A stretch of 64,000 nucleotides of DNA from Clostridia bacterium (GTDB lineage: Bacteria > Bacillota > Clostridia > Christensenellales > Aristaeellaceae), in assembly GCA_017547805.1 (NCBI GenBank), contig JAFYOR010000075.1:21880-85879 (forward strand), in the 5' to 3' direction. The notes beneath the pieces were generated by a model. It had not been told where the DNA came from and did not search any database. It worked only from the letters and a program-made list of their open reading frames with translations. The first letter of the stretch is position 1. Every line of letters begins with the position of its first letter. Below are positions 26,538-33,930 of this stretch, piece after piece. A program made the position numbers and the translations under genes.

Positions 26538-26691
26538 CGCGGATGCCTCCTTGTCGTTTTTGATGAGGGAGATTCCTCACGGTTTCAGGTTATGCCGGCG
26601 GCGCGAAGGTGTGCCGGTGCGCAGGGCATAGCGCAAAATGAACCGGCATAGACTGTATGGAAATTCCGAACACAGGAGGAGGAGAGGCGGC

Positions 26692-27525
26692 ATGCGTGCT
26701 GCATGGGCGGGTTGGGGCGCTGCGCTGTGCGCGCTGGCTGTGTTTGTCGGCGGCAGCGCAGGGCTGTATCATCGAAGGAGTCAGCCGGAGGCGCCGCTGG
26801 TGATCGAAGTGATCAAAGACGCTCCGCAGGAAGCGGCAGCGCAGCCTGCAGCGGCGCAGCAGCGGATGCCCACGGTTCTGATTTATCATACGCACACGTG
26901 GGAAGCTTATGAAATGACGCAGGCAGCGCGCTATACGCCTACGCAGACGTGGCGAACGATGGACGATGCGCACAACATGGTCCGCGTCGGCGAGGAGCTT
27001 GCGCGGTTGCTGAAGGAACACGGGTTCTCGGTCACGCATGACCAGACGGATTTTGAGCCGCCGAACCTTTCCAGTGCATATACGCGTTCTCTTGACATGC
27101 TCAAGGCCAGAGAAGAAGCCGGGGAAGCATATGACTACATTCTGGATGTCCACCGGGACGCCTACAGCGGGGACTGGAACGGAGATAACTGCGTGACAGG
27201 CAAGGACGGCGTGCGCCGCGCCTATGTGATGATGCTGGTGGGCAAGGGAACCGGCACCACCGGCGCGGGCTTTGACGAGCGCCCGGACTGGCCCCAAAAC
27301 CACGCGCTTGCAAAAGAGATCACCGACGCCATGAATGCGATTGTGCCGGGAATCTCCCGGGATGTGAAGACAAAAACGGGCCGGTTTAATCAGCATGTTT
27401 CAACCGGCGCGCTGCTCATTGAGGTGGGGAACAATAAGAATACGCTGGAGGAGGCGCTGGCAGCCTGCCCGGTGATTGCGCAGGCTCTTGAACGCGTTGA
27501 CCGGGCAAGGGCTGCACAGCAGTAG
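26692..27525 (+). CDS. spoIIP: Stage II sporulation protein P (cell-wall hydrolase)
   Basis: 277 aa from ATG 26692 behind a strong GGAGGAGGAGAGG. One N-terminal membrane segment, then the amidase/endopeptidase domain with YHTHTWEAY, DVHRDAYSG and LIEVGNNKNTLEEA, which hold the zinc ligands and catalytic residues of SpoIIP. With SpoIID and SpoIIM it thins septal peptidoglycan during engulfment. It is convergent with sigG with only 2 bp between the stop codons. Slightly shorter than B. subtilis SpoIIP because the membrane-proximal stalk is short. Confidence 0.94.
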   Translation: MRAAWAGWGAALCALAVFVGGSAGLYHRRSQPEAPLVIEVIKDAPQEAAAQPAAAQQRMPTVLIYHTHTWEAYEMTQAARYTPTQTWRTMDDAHNMVRVGEELARLLKEHGFSVTHDQTDFEPPNLSSAYTRSLDMLKAREEAGEAYDYILDVHRDAYSGDWNGDNCVTGKDGVRRAYVMMLVGKGTGTTGAGFDERPDWPQNHALAKEITDAMNAIVPGISRDVKTKTGRFNQHVSTGALLIEVGNNKNTLEEALAACPVIAQALERVDRARAAQQ

Positions 27526-27527
27526 CC

Positions 27528-28301
27528 TTACATCAGCTTTCGCATGTGCGCCAGCGCGTTTTTTTCCAGCCGGGAAACCTGTGCCTGGCTGATGCCGATC
27601 TCGCCGGCGACCTCCATCTGCGTGCGGCCCATGAAGAAGCGCAGCTGAAGAATCTGACGCTCGCGGTCGCTTAGGCGCTGCATGGCTTCGCTGATGGCGA
27701 TGTTTTCAAGCCAGGCATCGCTGCTCACGCGCTCATCACGCACCTGATCCTCGATCGTCAGCGCGTCGGCGGCGTCTCCGCCGATCGGTTCGCACAGGCT
27801 GACGGGATCCTGTATTGCCTCCAGCGCGAAGGTGACGTCTTCCTCGCTGAGATTGAGTTCGCTGGCGATCCGGGCGATGCTGGGCTCCCTGCCCATTTCC
27901 CGCTGGAGCCTGTCGCGCGCCTGAAGCGCCTTGTATGCGGTATCCCGCAGGGAACGGCTGACGCGGATGGCGTTGTTGTCGCGCAGATACCGGCGGATTT
28001 CGCCGATGATCATCGGCACGGCATAGGTGGAAAAACGCACGTTCTGCGTCACATCGAAGTTGTCCAGCGCCTTGATCAGACCGATGCAGCCGACCTGAAA
28101 CAGATCGTCCACGTTTTCGCACCGATGGTGAAAGCGCTGCAGGATGCTCAGCACGAGGCGCAGATTGCCGCGGATGAATTCCTCGCGCGCGGCGGTGTCG
28201 CCGCTGTGCACAAGGGGATAGAGTTCGCGCATCCGTTCATTGGTAAGCACTGGAAGGCTGGAGGTATCCACGCCGCAGATTTCGACTTTACCGATTGCCA
28301 T
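27528..28301 (-). CDS. sigG: Forespore RNA polymerase sigma factor SigG
   Basis: 257 aa. The diagnostic N-terminus KVEICGVDTSSLPVL is the SigG-specific segment contacted by the anti-sigma factor Gin. Region 2 (FQVGCIGLIKALDNFD, RFSTYAVPMIIGEIRRYLRD), region 3 (REPSIARIASELNLSEEDV) and region 4 (LSDRERQILQLRFFMGRTQMEVAGEIG) are complete. It directs late forespore genes after engulfment. Start ATG 28301 follows GGGAGG. In other spore formers sigG lies near spoIIG-sigE and ylmC genes, and a ylmC homologue indeed lies divergently upstream. Confidence 0.96.
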   Translation of the reverse strand: MAIGKVEICGVDTSSLPVLTNERMRELYPLVHSGDTAAREEFIRGNLRLVLSILQRFHHRCENVDDLFQVGCIGLIKALDNFDVTQNVRFSTYAVPMIIGEIRRYLRDNNAIRVSRSLRDTAYKALQARDRLQREMGREPSIARIASELNLSEEDVTFALEAIQDPVSLCEPIGGDAADALTIEDQVRDERVSSDAWLENIAISEAMQRLSDRERQILQLRFFMGRTQMEVAGEIGISQAQVSRLEKNALAHMRKLM

Positions 28302-28447
28302 GATTTCGTCCTCCCGCTGACAAGATATCTGCATTATGACGGCGGAAGGATGAAAATATTCTGCTGCAAGGGGGTTCTATTTACGCGTTTTGAGCATATA
28401 CCGGACGGAAAAGAATGCGAAAAACCGGCTTGAAAGGGGCGGCTGCG

Positions 28448-28687
28448 GTGACGCTGTGCGAACTGAAAAGAAAGGATGTCATCTGCATTGGAGACGGGCG
28501 GCTGGTGGGCAGAACCTGCGATCTGGCATTTGAGCCGGAAAGCGGACGCGTCAGCGCGCTGATCGTCTGCGGGGGCGGGTTTTCCTCTGTTTTCCATGGG
28601 GAAAAAAGCCAGATCACGATCCCGTTTGCTCAGGTGGCCTGCATCGGAGACGATGTGATTCTCGTTTCTTCCTGCGTTTGCGGATAA
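28448..28687 (+). CDS. YlmC/YmxH family PRC-barrel sporulation protein
   Basis: 79 aa starting at GTG 28448 (AAAGGGGCGG upstream). The sequence TLCELKRKDVICIGDGRLVG followed by DLAFEPESGRVSALIVCGG is the PRC-barrel pattern of YlmC/YmxH, a small family conserved beside sigG/sigE in spore formers. The molecular role is unknown. It is divergent from sigG and upstream of nrdR. Confidence 0.88.
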   Translation: MTLCELKRKDVICIGDGRLVGRTCDLAFEPESGRVSALIVCGGGFSSVFHGEKSQITIPFAQVACIGDDVILVSSCVCG

Positions 28688-28794
28688 AAACCGTTGATTC
28701 GCGGCGCACATCGGGCTATAATACCAACAGGAGCAACGCGCCGGCGCAGCGCCGGCATGCCATGCTGACGAATACAGGAATTGAGGATAATCAA

Positions 28795-29262
28795 ATGAAA
28801 TGCATTTACTGCAGCTGCACCGAGAGCCGCGTGATCGATTCCCGTCCTACGGAGGACGGCGCCATCCGCCGCCGCCGCGAATGCGAGGGCTGCCAGAAGC
28901 GTTTTACAACATATGAGAAGATTGAAATGCTGCCGGTGTTTGTCGTCAAGAAGGATAAGCGCCGCGAGGCGTTTGACGCGGCGAAGGTGCGCGGCGGCAT
29001 CATGAAGGCGTGCGAAAAGCGCCCGGTTTCTCTGGGGGATATTGAAGCGCTTGTCGCGCATATCGAAACGAGCGTCTGCCGCCAGCCGGAGCAGGAGATC
29101 ACAAGCGAAAAGATCGGCGAGATGATCATGGACGGACTCAAGGCGCTTGACGAGGTGGCGTATATCCGCTTCGCCTCGGTCTATCGCCAGTTCAAGGACG
29201 TCCAGTCCTTCATGGAAGAGCTGCAGCAGCTGCTGGATACCCAGAAAAAGAACGACGAATAA
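28795..29262 (+). CDS. nrdR: Transcriptional repressor NrdR
   Basis: 155 aa. The zinc ribbon MKCIYCSC..ESRVIDSRPTEDG..IRRRRECEGCQKRFTTYE is intact (Cys3, Cys6 and the CEGC pair). It is followed by the ATP-cone domain (VVKKDKRREAFDAAKVRGGI through MDGLKALDEVAYIRFASVYR). It senses ATP/dATP and represses ribonucleotide reductase genes via NrdR boxes. GAGGAT precedes the ATG. No nrd gene lies in the window. Confidence 0.97.
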   Translation: MKCIYCSCTESRVIDSRPTEDGAIRRRRECEGCQKRFTTYEKIEMLPVFVVKKDKRREAFDAAKVRGGIMKACEKRPVSLGDIEALVAHIETSVCRQPEQEITSEKIGEMIMDGLKALDEVAYIRFASVYRQFKDVQSFMEELQQLLDTQKKNDE

Positions 29263-29326
29263 ATCCGCATAAAGGCGGGCGCTTCTGTCCATGCTGAAAG
29301 GAGAAATCCTTTCAGGAGGCATGGGC

Positions 29327-30550
29327 ATGAATGAGCAGACAAGGCGCGCGGCGGGCATTGTTCTCAGTGCGCTGATCGCGGCAGCCAATTATTCCCCATG
29401 GATACGCGCGGCGGTGAATCTTCCCGACGCGCTTGTTTTGTCCTGCGGGCAGACGATTTCCCTTGAAACCGGGTTGCCCATGCGCGCGCGGGTGACCGGC
29501 GGCGCCGTGCAGGCGCTGGCGGACGGTGCGCAGCGGCTGGATGCCATCAGCATGAGCGCTGTTGACGGCGGCGAGGCGAGCGTGACCTTTTCGCTCCTCG
29601 GGCTGATTCCCGTGCATGAAACGAAGGTCAGCGTGCTGGAGGAAAAAACGCTGATTCCCGGCGGACAGGCGGTCGGTGTCGCGCTGCATACGGACGGCGT
29701 GCTCGTCGTCGGCGGGGAAGAAAAGAAAAAAAGCCCGCTCAGGCAGGGTGATGTGATCATGAGCGTGCAGGGCGAGCGAGTGCGAAGCGCGAAGGAGCTC
29801 AGCGAACGCATCACCGCTGCGGACAGCGATGTGGTGACGCTCGGCGTGCTGCGCGGGGAAACGGAGCTGTCCATTCAGGCATCCACCCCGCCTGACGGAA
29901 GCGACGGCAAGCGGCGGCTTGGCGTCTGGGTGCGCGACAGCACCGCGGGCGTGGGCACGCTCTCTTACATCGATCCGCAGACGAACGCATACGGCGCGCT
30001 CGGTCATGCCATCGTCGACGGGGACACGGGAAGCCTTTTATCGATCACAGACGGCGCGATCATGCAGGCGCGGATTGTCGGCGTGACAAAGGGCGAAGCG
30101 GGACGGGCGGGCGAGCTGCGCGGCAGCTTCCTGAGCGAGAATATTCAGATCGGCTCGCTTGAAACGAACACGAACAGCGGCGTATACGGCAGCATCAGCG
30201 CGCTGCCCGCAAGCCTTGTCTATCCCGAAGGGCTGCCGATTGCCACCGGCAGCGCGGTGAAGGAAGGACCGGCGACGATCATTTCCACCGTGGATACAGG
30301 CGGACCGAGGGAATACGAAATTGAGATCGTCCGCTGCTACGCGCAGGCGCAGGACGGGCAGAAGGATATGCTCATCCGCGTGACGGACGAGGCGCTGATT
30401 GAAAAGACCGGCGGCATCGTGCAGGGGATGTCAGGTTCGCCGATCATTCAGGATGGGAAACTGGTTGGTGCGGTGACGCATGTGCTGGTCAATGATCCGA
30501 CACGGGGATACGGAATTTTTATCGAGAATATGCTGGATGCGGCGGGATAA
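29327..30550 (+). CDS. spoIVB: SpoIVB peptidase (intact copy)
   Basis: 407 aa from ATG 29327 (GGAGG seven bases upstream). N-terminal membrane anchor, PDZ domain (about 115-195, SPLRQGDVIMSVQGERV), then the S55 serine peptidase domain with H227 in LGHAIVDGDTG and the catalytic serine S369 in GMSGSPIIQ. SpoIVB is secreted by the forespore and cleaves SpoIVFA to activate sigma-K processing. Its last 120 bp, starting at the S369 codon, recur three times downstream at 30914, 31798 and 32788, so this 3' end has been a repeated insertion target. In most spore formers spo0A follows directly; here it is 14 kb away. Confidence 0.96.
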   Translation: MNEQTRRAAGIVLSALIAAANYSPWIRAAVNLPDALVLSCGQTISLETGLPMRARVTGGAVQALADGAQRLDAISMSAVDGGEASVTFSLLGLIPVHETKVSVLEEKTLIPGGQAVGVALHTDGVLVVGGEEKKKSPLRQGDVIMSVQGERVRSAKELSERITAADSDVVTLGVLRGETELSIQASTPPDGSDGKRRLGVWVRDSTAGVGTLSYIDPQTNAYGALGHAIVDGDTGSLLSITDGAIMQARIVGVTKGEAGRAGELRGSFLSENIQIGSLETNTNSGVYGSISALPASLVYPEGLPIATGSAVKEGPATIISTVDTGGPREYEIEIVRCYAQAQDGQKDMLIRVTDEALIEKTGGIVQGMSGSPIIQDGKLVGAVTHVLVNDPTRGYGIFIENMLDAAG

Positions 30551-30557
30551 ATGATTT

Positions 30558-30583
30558 GGCAGGGGGGGTGCCCCTGCCTTTTT
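30558..30583 (+). terminator. Terminator after intact spoIVB (cassette 1 copy)
   Basis: GGCAGGGG-GGGTG-CCCCTGCC followed by TTTTT, 7 bp after the spoIVB stop. Equivalent CAGGGG/CCCCTG or CAGAGG/CCTCTG hairpins follow the displaced spoIVB ends at 32044 and 32913, so the duplicated module extends past the stop codon. Confidence 0.9.
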
Positions 30584-30587
30584 GGCT

Positions 30588-30617
30588 TTGTATGTGATAT
30601 AATGAATTTGGTATAAT
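30588..30617 (+). promoter_or_regulatory. Promoter of cassette 1 gene
   Basis: TTGTAT (30588-30593), 18-base spacer, TATAAT (30612-30617). A second TATAAT is at 30598-30603 within GTGATATAAT; similar GTGATACAAT and GATGCTATAAT words follow the terminators of the next two modules. Confidence 0.5.
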
Positions 30618-30633
30618 AATAGGAGGGCTGTGT

Positions 30634-30885
30634 ATGAAAACTTATAAAGAACGCATGACCGAATGTATCGATTACTTATTATCTATCCGTTTTCCCTGCA
30701 ATGATTGGAAAGAAGATAAAGCCTATTTTGACCAATTGGAAGAAGAGTTCTCTGAGTTTCCTGCGGATGAAGAAACAAAAGTATTGCATGAACAATTAAT
30801 GACCCTGATTCAAGAAAAACGGGCTTCAAGCCTAAATTGCAACAAGACTACAGAAGAATTGTTTGCAGGGTGGAACGATGAATAA
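30634..30885 (+). CDS. Cassette 1 cargo: small acidic protein of unknown function
   Basis: 83 aa, acidic and mostly helical (MKTYKERMTECIDYLLSI, AYFDQLEEEFSEFPADEETK). No family recognised and no signal peptide. AGGAGGG lies seven bases before the ATG. It is AT-rich compared with spoIVB and is the only gene between the intact spoIVB end and the first displaced copy. The 27-nt junction begins one base after its stop codon, as if gene and junction were one unit. Confidence 0.6.
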   Translation: MKTYKERMTECIDYLLSIRFPCNDWKEDKAYFDQLEEEFSEFPADEETKVLHEQLMTLIQEKRASSLNCNKTTEELFAGWNDE

Positions 30886-30886
30886 C

Positions 30887-30913
30887 TGTTGTCCCTAATG
30901 ACAATCACTCGTG
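30887..30913 (+). repeat. Junction repeat 1 (27 nt)
   Basis: TTGTCCCTAATGACAA followed by TCACTCGTG, immediately before the first displaced spoIVB end. It is identical to the copy at 31771-31797 and 24/27 identical to 32761-32787. TTGTC and GACAA are inverted around six bases, the form of a recombinase or protein-binding site. In the spoIVB frame it contains TAA TGA, closing the frame just before the fragment. Confidence 0.85.
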
Positions 30914-31033
30914 AGCGGAAGCCCCATCATTCAGGATGGAAAGCTGGTCGGCGCGGTGACGCATGTGTTGGTGAACGATCCGACGCGTGGTTATGGTATC
31001 TTTATTGAGAATATGTTAGAAGCAGCAGAGTGA
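30914..31033 (+). pseudogene. Displaced spoIVB 3' end, copy 1
   Basis: 120 bp, the same length as 30431-30550. It begins AGC GGA AGC CCC (Ser-Gly-Ser-Pro, the catalytic-Ser motif) and keeps the frame to a TGA in register with the native stop; the encoded end reads [11 protein letters not shown]. Differences from the intact gene are largely silent. No full upstream gene is attached. The GTG just before the first Ser codon could act as a start but has no ribosome site. Confidence 0.88.
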
Positions 31034-31043
31034 TACTTTTGAT

Positions 31044-31066
31044 AGGGGTGAAAAGCCCCTCGCATT
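31044..31066 (+). terminator. Weak hairpin after displaced copy 1
   Basis: AGGGG-TGAAAAG-CCCCT followed by CGCATTTT, in the same place as the hairpins after the other copies but shorter. Confidence 0.5.
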
Positions 31067-31123
31067 TTACGGTTGCTGGTGATACAATTAGTTCGATAAA
31101 TAAGAATTTTGCAGGAGAGATAA

Positions 31124-31669
31124 ATGAAAATGGGAAGAATTGTTGTAATTACTGGTTCGCCTGGAACGGGGAAAACAACTGCATCATCTATTCTGGCTAA
31201 AGAATCAGATTTGGAAAAATCTGTGTGCATGCATACAGACGATTTCTATCATTATTTGTGCAAAGGTGCAATTCCGCCTTATTTGCCAGAATCAAATGAA
31301 CAGAACTTAATCGTGATTGAAGCGTTTTTTGAAGCGGCAAAAAGATATGCACGAGGTGGATATGATGTAATTGTAGATGGGATAATAGGACCATGGTTTT
31401 TAGAACCCTGGCAAAATATTGTTCATGAGAATTATGAAGTGCATTATATTGTCTTGTGGGCAACAAAAGAAGAAACCATGAAAAGAGCTGTTCAACGTTT
31501 GAAGTTGGATAGAAAAACCAACACTGAATTGGTAGAAACAATGTGGGAACAATTCTCTGATCTGGGAATATATGAGCGCAATGTTATAGATACAACCATG
31601 CATTCTGTTGAAGGTACTGTTTCAGCAATTAAAGAAAGAATAGCCAGCGGAAAAGCATTATTGCTATAA
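31124..31669 (+). CDS. Cassette 2 cargo: P-loop kinase (AAA_33 / zeta-like)
   Basis: 181 aa. The Walker A motif GSPGTGKT is at residues 11-18. The DDFYHYL segment near 40 and VIVDGIIGPWFLEPWQ near 85 resemble small-molecule kinases such as chloramphenicol phosphotransferase-like and gluconate-kinase-like proteins; R/K-rich QRLKLDRKTN gives a lid. The substrate is unknown. AGGAGAG precedes the ATG. The gene is strongly AT-rich and sits alone between displaced spoIVB copies 1 and 2, ending in a hairpin (about 31728-31757) before the junction repeat. Confidence 0.78.
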   Translation: MKMGRIVVITGSPGTGKTTASSILAKESDLEKSVCMHTDDFYHYLCKGAIPPYLPESNEQNLIVIEAFFEAAKRYARGGYDVIVDGIIGPWFLEPWQNIVHENYEVHYIVLWATKEETMKRAVQRLKLDRKTNTELVETMWEQFSDLGIYERNVIDTTMHSVEGTVSAIKERIASGKALLL

Positions 31670-31770
31670 AAAATCTATTGTTCAACAAATTCAGATTTAT
31701 TGAATTGAATAAGAACAATACATAAGTAGCCGTGCATTTGAAAGTGCATGGTTGTTTTGCACCTAAAAAA

Positions 31771-31797
31771 TGTTGTCCCTAATGACAATCACTCGTG
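31771..31797 (+). repeat. Junction repeat 2 (27 nt)
   Basis: Identical over all 27 positions to 30887-30913, including the TTGTC/GACAA inverted pair. It abuts displaced spoIVB copy 2. Confidence 0.88.
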
Positions 31798-31917
31798 AGC
31801 GGCAGCCCGATTATTCAGGACGGCAAACTGATTGGCGCGGTGACCCATGTTCTTGTAAATGCCCCCACACGGGGATACAGGATTTTTATTGAGAACATGC
31901 TGGAGGCGGCGGGATAG
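31798..31917 (+). pseudogene. Displaced spoIVB 3' end, copy 2
   Basis: 120 bp in register with the native end, from AGC GGC AGC CCG to TAG. The encoded text has replacements ([22 protein letters not shown]) at sites conserved in the intact gene, more than copy 1, consistent with longer time without selection. Confidence 0.88.
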
Positions 31918-31918
31918 A

Positions 31919-32022
31919 TGCCCTCTCAGTCAGCTCCGCTGACAGCTCCCCCAGAGGGGGAGCCAAGGCTTGCCTCTCCCTTTGGGAGAGGTGGCACGGC
32001 GTAAGCCGTGACGGAGAGGGCA
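31919..32022. mobile_element. MITE-like palindromic element
   Basis: 104 bp with 9-bp terminal inverted repeats TGCCCTCTC / GAGAGGGCA and internal hairpins (CAGCTCCGCTGACAG, CCCCCAGAGGGGG, CTCTCCCTTTGGGAGAG, CACGGCGTAAGCCGTG). It carries no gene. Such elements are common between genes of gut Clostridia. It inserted one base after the stop of displaced spoIVB copy 2, separating that copy from its terminator. Confidence 0.75.
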
Positions 32023-32043
32023 ACAGATAGGAATGCATGATTT

Positions 32044-32073
32044 GACAGGGGAAGAAAGCCCCTGTCATTTTTT
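32044..32073 (+). terminator. Terminator belonging to displaced copy 2
   Basis: GACAGGGG-AAGAAAG-CCCCTGTC then ATTTTTT. It matches the native spoIVB terminator in core (CAGGGG/CCCCTG). A TATAAT at 32086-32091 follows and probably serves the next gene. Confidence 0.88.
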
Positions 32074-32121
32074 CTTGTGAGATGCTATAATCAATATACT
32101 ATTGCACAGGGAGGACATGAT

Positions 32122-32742
32122 ATGCATTATTTCGTCTTGGATGGTGAGAAATTGCTTTGCCATACTGTCAGCGCACTGCCTGTCGAACTGGAAATGATGT
32201 TTCAGTTGCTTCGTATGAAATACACAATCAGCTACTATGTTTCGCAATGGGAGGATGAGAGCACCGCTCCCGGGCAAGGTCTTGATTACAATAATTCTTA
32301 TGGATATAACAGGGAACCCCTCCGAAGTGAACTTGTATTGCAAAATGGTTCGCTTTTGGGATTCTATGTTGGCAATGATTTTCAGAATCCCAGTCCACAG
32401 CACATTCTGAGTGTATCCAATCCCTTCATCTGTATTGAAGATAAGAATCGTTTAGCCTGTTATCAGCGCTGGGAACTGATTGTCGAACCGAATCCCTCTC
32501 CCTCGGAATACGTTTTTCTTTCCCGTGTTTGCCGACAGGATGAAAACCATCAATTCTCTATAGATGAGTTCCCTGCGGAAATCGTTGAATCCATAAGTGA
32601 CTCGTTCTTTCTTGAAGATAACCGCGGACGGTTCACAGGGGTATTTTGTTTAACGCTGAAATTGAATCGCACCGCGATAAATGCTCCGGATGATGTTTTG
32701 GATAAACTGGCCGTATATCATCCGATTTTGGTGAGAAGATGA
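32122..32742 (+). CDS. Cassette 3 cargo: protein of unknown function
   Basis: 206 aa from ATG 32122 behind GGGAGGAC. Mixed alpha/beta composition with no signal peptide or membrane span (MHYFVLDGEKLLCHTV, ELVLQNGSLLGFYVGND, YQRWELIVEPNPSPSEYVFL). It vaguely resembles immunity-type proteins of polymorphic toxins, but I cannot assign a family. Single gene between displaced spoIVB copies 2 and 3. Confidence 0.6.
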   Translation: MHYFVLDGEKLLCHTVSALPVELEMMFQLLRMKYTISYYVSQWEDESTAPGQGLDYNNSYGYNREPLRSELVLQNGSLLGFYVGNDFQNPSPQHILSVSNPFICIEDKNRLACYQRWELIVEPNPSPSEYVFLSRVCRQDENHQFSIDEFPAEIVESISDSFFLEDNRGRFTGVFCLTLKLNRTAINAPDDVLDKLAVYHPILVRR

Positions 32743-32760
32743 ATGCCTGATAGTCTCATG

Positions 32761-32787
32761 TGTTGTTGATAATGACAATCACTCGTG
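32761..32787 (+). repeat. Junction repeat 3 (27 nt, diverged)
   Basis: 24 of 27 positions match the other two; the change is CCC to TGA inside the loop between the inverted TTGT and ACAA arms. It is followed by displaced spoIVB copy 3. Confidence 0.82.
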
Positions 32788-32906
32788 TCTGGTTCTGGAG
32801 CATTGCAGGACGGGAAGCTGGTAGGTGCCGTGACGCATGTGCTGGCGAATGATACGATGCGGGGTGCAGAATTATCATAGAGAATATACCGGATGTGTCG
32901 GAATAA
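32788..32906 (+). pseudogene. Displaced spoIVB 3' end, copy 3 (decayed)
   Basis: 119 bp. It keeps Ser-Gly-Ser and [13 protein letters not shown] but has lost the Pro-Ile-Ile, carries substitutions (NDTMRG) and a net one-base loss that shifts the frame into an early TAG. DNA similarity continues to the original end. It is the most damaged copy and the farthest from intact spoIVB. Confidence 0.82.
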
Positions 32907-32912
32907 AACTAC

Positions 32913-32941
32913 GGCAGAGGCGGTTTGCCTCTGTCTTTTTT
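32913..32941 (+). terminator. Terminator belonging to displaced copy 3
   Basis: GGCAGAGGC-GGTTT-GCCTCTGTC followed by six T; it lines up with the native spoIVB terminator apart from two compensating changes. A GATAAAAT word follows at the place of the -10 in the other units. Confidence 0.88.
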
Positions 32942-33054
32942 CTGCTGTTTTTGATAAAATAAACTGTACAAAGGTTTTGAATACAAATGCGGATTCGCTG
33001 GGCATTACGGATGCTTCTGTGCGATATCAGCAACAACACAAGCGAGGTCAGAAA

Positions 33055-33930
33055 ATGGACGCAGTCAGTCAGGTGGGCTTGATCGAAAGCTTCAGGGACG
33101 CGCAGATTCAGATCAGAAGCGATGCGTACCTGAGGGAAAAAACCAGGCACATGCAGGCCGGAACCCGGCTGTATCTGGATCAATATGTCGCCGTGGCGGC
33201 GAAAAGAAAAGCGGAAACGCCCAGCGTCTCTGTTGTTGGGGACACCACGTTTTCCTGCGCCGGAAAATGGATCCGGGCGGGAGAAAAGACGGCCGTGCTG
33301 AACTTTGCGAATGCCTGCATTCCGGGCGGCGGTGTGAAAAACGGCGCCATGGCGCAGGAAGAATGCCTCTGCCGCAGCAGCAATCTCTACGAAAGTCTGA
33401 CGCTGCCGTACATCGTTCGCCATTACTACAAGTGGAACCAGAGGAACACCGGCGACATGGGATCGGATCTGATCATCTATTCGCCGGATGTCACGGTGTT
33501 CAGGACGGATGATATCTATCCGGCGACGCTGCCCAAAGCGCAGTGGTTTGATGTGGACGTCATCACCTGCGCCGCGCCGTATGTCGATGAGCAGAAGAAA
33601 AAGCCTGTCAGCGCGGACAAACTCAGGCAGGTGCTGGAGGACAGAATCCGCAATATCCTGGAGGTTGCCGCTGCCAATGATGTGGATCATCTGATTCTTG
33701 GCGCATTTGGCTGCGGGGCGTTTCATAATCCGCCGGAGATGGTTGCGGGCGTGTTCAAGTCGCTGCTGATTGACGATGGGTATGCTTTGCTTTTTCAGAG
33801 CGTCGTCTTTGCCATTAAAAAGGACGATGCGCCGCGCGGGAATCTCAGTGTGTTCCGCAGCGTGTTTTCTCATGAGCGTGCGGACGAAAAAAAGAAAATG
33901 CGGTGTGATGCGTGTACCATGAAAGCATGA
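33055..33930 (+). CDS. TIGR02452-family (bacterial-type PARG) macrodomain protein
   Basis: 291 aa from ATG 33055 (GAGGT seven bases upstream). The GGG-x6-QEE signature of poly(ADP-ribose) glycohydrolases is present as PGGGVKNGAMAQEECLCR, with VLNFANAC before it and DHLILGAFGCGAFHNPP near residue 230. It would remove ADP-ribose from modified targets; such enzymes appear beside defence and toxin genes. It follows displaced spoIVB copy 3, so it may be the oldest cargo. Its stop overlaps the next start (ATGA). Confidence 0.88.
   Translation: MDAVSQVGLIESFRDAQIQIRSDAYLREKTRHMQAGTRLYLDQYVAVAAKRKAETPSVSVVGDTTFSCAGKWIRAGEKTAVLNFANACIPGGGVKNGAMAQEECLCRSSNLYESLTLPYIVRHYYKWNQRNTGDMGSDLIIYSPDVTVFRTDDIYPATLPKAQWFDVDVITCAAPYVDEQKKKPVSADKLRQVLEDRIRNILEVAAANDVDHLILGAFGCGAFHNPPEMVAGVFKSLLIDDGYALLFQSVVFAIKKDDAPRGNLSVFRSVFSHERADEKKKMRCDACTMKA

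Noticed and set aside
30431-32906. Classical integron
   Set aside because: No intI gene, no attI and no attC of the usual form in the window; the recurrent unit is a coding 3' end plus a 27-nt junction.
30431-32906. Tandem duplication of the whole spoIVB gene followed by decay
   Set aside because: All three extra copies start at exactly the same codon and are preceded by the same foreign junction; random decay would not give one common border.
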